Shown piece by piece: positions 62,403-64,000 of a stretch of DNA of 64,000 nucleotides. The notes beneath the pieces are model-generated. The model did no database searches. It was not told where the DNA came from and was given only the letters and a program-made list of their open reading frames with translations. Origin of the DNA: Sphingomonas sp. ID1715 (GTDB lineage Bacteria; Pseudomonadota; Alphaproteobacteria; Sphingomonadales; Sphingomonadaceae); NCBI RefSeq assembly GCF_013044515.1, contig NZ_JABEPR010000005.1:62001-126000 (forward strand). The letters are read 5' to 3'. A program made the translations under genes and the position numbers. Within the stretch, counting starts at the first letter, position 1. The number at the start of each line of letters is the position of its first letter.

Positions 62403-63044
62403 TCAGCAGCGCGAGGGCACGACTCCGGCGACCGGCGTGATGTTGGGGATTGCCTGTCCGCGGGTGACGAACATCGAGCGCTGCCGGATAATGCCGTCGC
62501 TCGCGCGGTTGCGGATGTTCGCGACGTTGATCAGCGGCTTATACTCGAACCCCACTTCGGCGACGACGACCATCTGATTCTGTTGCAGCACGACGTTGTT
62601 CGGCAACGTCACGTCCGGCCCTTCGCCGAAATCATCGGTCTGGGTCCACTCCGCCCCGATCTGGCTGACGATCGTCGTCTTCTTGCCCGTGCAGCGCTGC
62701 CAGACCACCTTGTTGACGATCTCCCCGTCTTGGTTGACGCCGATCACGCCGGTCAGGATTACCCGGCCATATTCCTTGACGTCGAACGGAGCATCGAGCT
62801 GGTCGACGGCTTTGAACACGTCCTTGAAGCTATTCTCGCTCGGCGCGATAGTGTTGCGGGCGATGGTATCGGCCGACACGCTCGCGATGCGCTCCAGCTT
62901 CTGATTGGCCAGCACGAAGTTCGTATATTCGAGCCCGCCCAGCCCGGCCATGGCGACGAGCGGCAGCCACAGCGCGGTCTCGACGATCGAGACGCCGCGC
63001 TGGTCGCGGCCAAGCCTCTTCAGAGCAGCGATCATGGTCAGCAT
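62403..63044 (-). CDS. TadE/TadG-family pilus assembly protein
   Basis: A 213-residue protein with a pseudopilin-like N-terminus: basic residues, then GVSIVETALWLPLVAMAGLGGLEYT with the TadE-type Glu. A periplasmic domain follows with the one Cys pair position (RCTGKK and the final SRC). It overlaps the upstream TadE-like gene by 7 bp. ATG 63044 or 63035 can serve as start. Part of a Flp/Tad-type locus continuing off the right edge. Confidence 0.85.
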   Translation of the reverse strand: MLTMIAALKRLGRDQRGVSIVETALWLPLVAMAGLGGLEYTNFVLANQKLERIASVSADTIARNTIAPSENSFKDVFKAVDQLDAPFDVKEYGRVILTGVIGVNQDGEIVNKVVWQRCTGKKTTIVSQIGAEWTQTDDFGEGPDVTLPNNVVLQQNQMVVVAEVGFEYKPLINVANIRNRASDGIIRQRSMFVTRGQAIPNITPVAGVVPSRC

Positions 63045-63622
63045 CCCGTGTTCCGGAAAATCGGTTCGTTGCGGATGACGGTCGACGCCTTGATGGGATA
63101 ATCGGGGCCGCCGTCGCCAAAGCGCGAGGCGATCCACGGCACCAGCGACTTGACCCGGAAGGTGGCGGTATAGCTGACCACCTGGCCCGCGCCACCGACC
63201 GACCCGGACGTGCCCATATCGGGGTCCCACTTGCCATTGCCGTTCACGTCGGTGAACGTTTCGCCGACATCATATTTGCCGTTCTTCGTCGCCGGATTGT
63301 CGACAAAGGGTTCGGGCTCTCCGACATCGCCGAACGAAGAGCCGTAGGACACCGCCTTGATGGTCACGCCCTGCCCGTCGGAGCTCGGCACGTGCTGCAT
63401 GCCGCGGGTGATCGTCTGGATCATCTGCGTCTCACGATTGGCCGGACAGTCGGAGGCGGCAATCAGGCGCGCCGCCTTCATCGTCGAGGATTCGAGCGCC
63501 GAGCGCGCCGATTCCACCCAGGCGAATTCGAGAAAGCCGAACAGCAATACGGTGATCACGGGCGCGATCAGCGCGAACTCCATCGTCGCGATGCCGTTCC
63601 GATCCTTGATGAGCATGCGCAT
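63038..63622 (-). CDS. TadE-like pilus protein with a calcium-loop-like insert
   Basis: A 194-residue pilus assembly protein. The N-terminal segment GIATMEFALIAPVITVLLFGFLEF has the TadE-type Glu. The periplasmic part contains DVNGNGKWDPD (about residues 126-136), whose Asp/Asn/Gly spacing resembles an EF-hand or dockerin calcium loop. ATG 63622 with GAGG upstream is preferred over GTG 63634, which overlaps the previous stop. Confidence 0.85.
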   Translation of the reverse strand: MRMLIKDRNGIATMEFALIAPVITVLLFGFLEFAWVESARSALESSTMKAARLIAASDCPANRETQMIQTITRGMQHVPSSDGQGVTIKAVSYGSSFGDVGEPEPFVDNPATKNGKYDVGETFTDVNGNGKWDPDMGTSGSVGGAGQVVSYTATFRVKSLVPWIASRFGDGGPDYPIKASTVIRNEPIFRNTGC

Positions 63623-63630
63623 CGTCCGCC

Positions 63631-64000
63631 TCACTTCGCCAGATGGAGATCGATGAGGTTGGCGGCGATCGAGGTGAAGGCGATCCGCAGCTGGCTCGGG
63701 TCCTTCGTCTCAAAGAAGTGCGTGTTGCGGTTGGTCGCGCACGTCTTGAACATCTCGCGCGTCGCGTCGCCTTCCGCACCGGACGCGATGGCAAAGGTGA
63801 TCGTATAAATCTCGATGCCTTCGTTCTTCATCGCCTGGCAGGTCTTGGCGAAGCGGAGCGCCATCTGGTCGCGGTGCGCCGCACGCGCCTGGCTAGTCCC
63901 GGTCCCGCCGCTCGCCCACTCCTGGTTCACGACCAGCTTGTCGGCATAGGAGCTGTACGCGGTATAGGCGGTGTCGCGCTGGAAGTCGGCATAGTTCGAG
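63631..64000 (-). CDS. C-terminal part of a TadG-like vWA-domain pilus protein (runs off the window)
   Basis: The last 122 codons of a gene that continues beyond 64000. The visible C-terminus has ALRFAKTCQAMKNEGIEIYTITFA, TREMFKTCATNRNTHFFE and LRIAFTSIAANLIDL, the pattern of the C-terminal half of a von Willebrand A domain as found in TadG-like (Tad pilus) proteins of alphaproteobacteria. Its stop overlaps a GTG of the next gene. The N-terminal TadG/pilin-like part is not in the window. Confidence 0.8.
   Translation of the reverse strand, partial: SNYADFQRDTAYTAYSSYADKLVVNQEWASGGTGTSQARAAHRDQMALRFAKTCQAMKNEGIEIYTITFAIASGAEGDATREMFKTCATNRNTHFFETKDPSQLRIAFTSIAANLIDLHLAK

Overview
The window reads as an ordinary stretch of chromosome from a high-GC alphaproteobacterium of the Sphingomonas type (Sphingomonadaceae). 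The evidence is a class II EPSP synthase of the alphaproteobacterial kind, a TIGR02300/FYDLN acid protein, PEPxxWA-type PEP-CTERM proteins, a TonB siderophore receptor, a complete type II secretion operon, and many short palindromic repeats carrying the cores GAGCGMAGTCGAG or CCGGCGCAGGCCGG at gene boundaries. This assignment is inferred from gene content; no ribosomal RNA is present.

Layout. 1-170: the 5' half of a tRNA-Arg(CCG) that loses its 3' half and runs into non-tRNA sequence, probably an integration junction whose element lies off the left edge. 215-4565 (-): a DUF6491 lipoprotein, then the chain dapB, APC permease, PLP aminotransferase, nth. 4646-6288 (+): cupredoxin, GAF protein, sirtuin. 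6443-7995 (-): rnc-era. 8064-10112 (+): acyl-CoA dehydrogenase and xth. 10116-14314 (-): an iron-uptake operon (TonB receptor, PiuC-type dioxygenase, PepSY membrane protein) behind a Fur-box-like palindrome. 14484-17930 (+): DUF885 protein, M20 peptidase, DUF486 membrane protein. 17990-18978 (-): TIGR02300 protein, tRNA-Ala and an rplQ that stands apart from rpoA. 19126-21092 (+): aroA-cmk. 21076-21442 (-): RNase P RNA, whose 3' end overlaps the end of cmk.

21457-26334 (-) is the cytochrome c maturation operon ccmC-D-E-F-G-H-I. It is followed upstream by a leucine/phenylalanine/valine dehydrogenase and tRNA-His. 27624-38653 (-) is an uninterrupted gspC-D-E-F-G-H-I-J-K-L-M-N operon in which almost every start overlaps the preceding stop. 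Next come a prolyl-hydroxylase-like oxygenase, a PEP-CTERM protein, a short LysR regulator, apaG and metZ. A membrane mannosyltransferase and a DPM1/GtrA fusion converge on each other. leuB, uvrC-recO, a secreted methyltransferase-like protein with an SDR, a three-gene acyl-CoA oxidation operon, the tesA/ybbA-ybbP divergon and an AIM24 protein follow. The right end holds a PEP-CTERM gene broken by one amber codon, DUF488 and YhhN proteins, trmFO, an EF-hand protein, a squalene-synthase-like protein and three Tad-type pilus proteins running off the edge.

The most distinctive signal is the repeat family. At least five proteins (CcmD, CcmH, TrmFO, GspE, GspG) carry 15-26 residue segments translated from an inserted palindromic repeat, always at the N- or C-terminus next to an overlapping or tightly spaced gene border. 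No CRISPR array, insertion sequence, phage gene or defence system is visible, and apart from rnpB no stretch over 300 bases lacks a gene.
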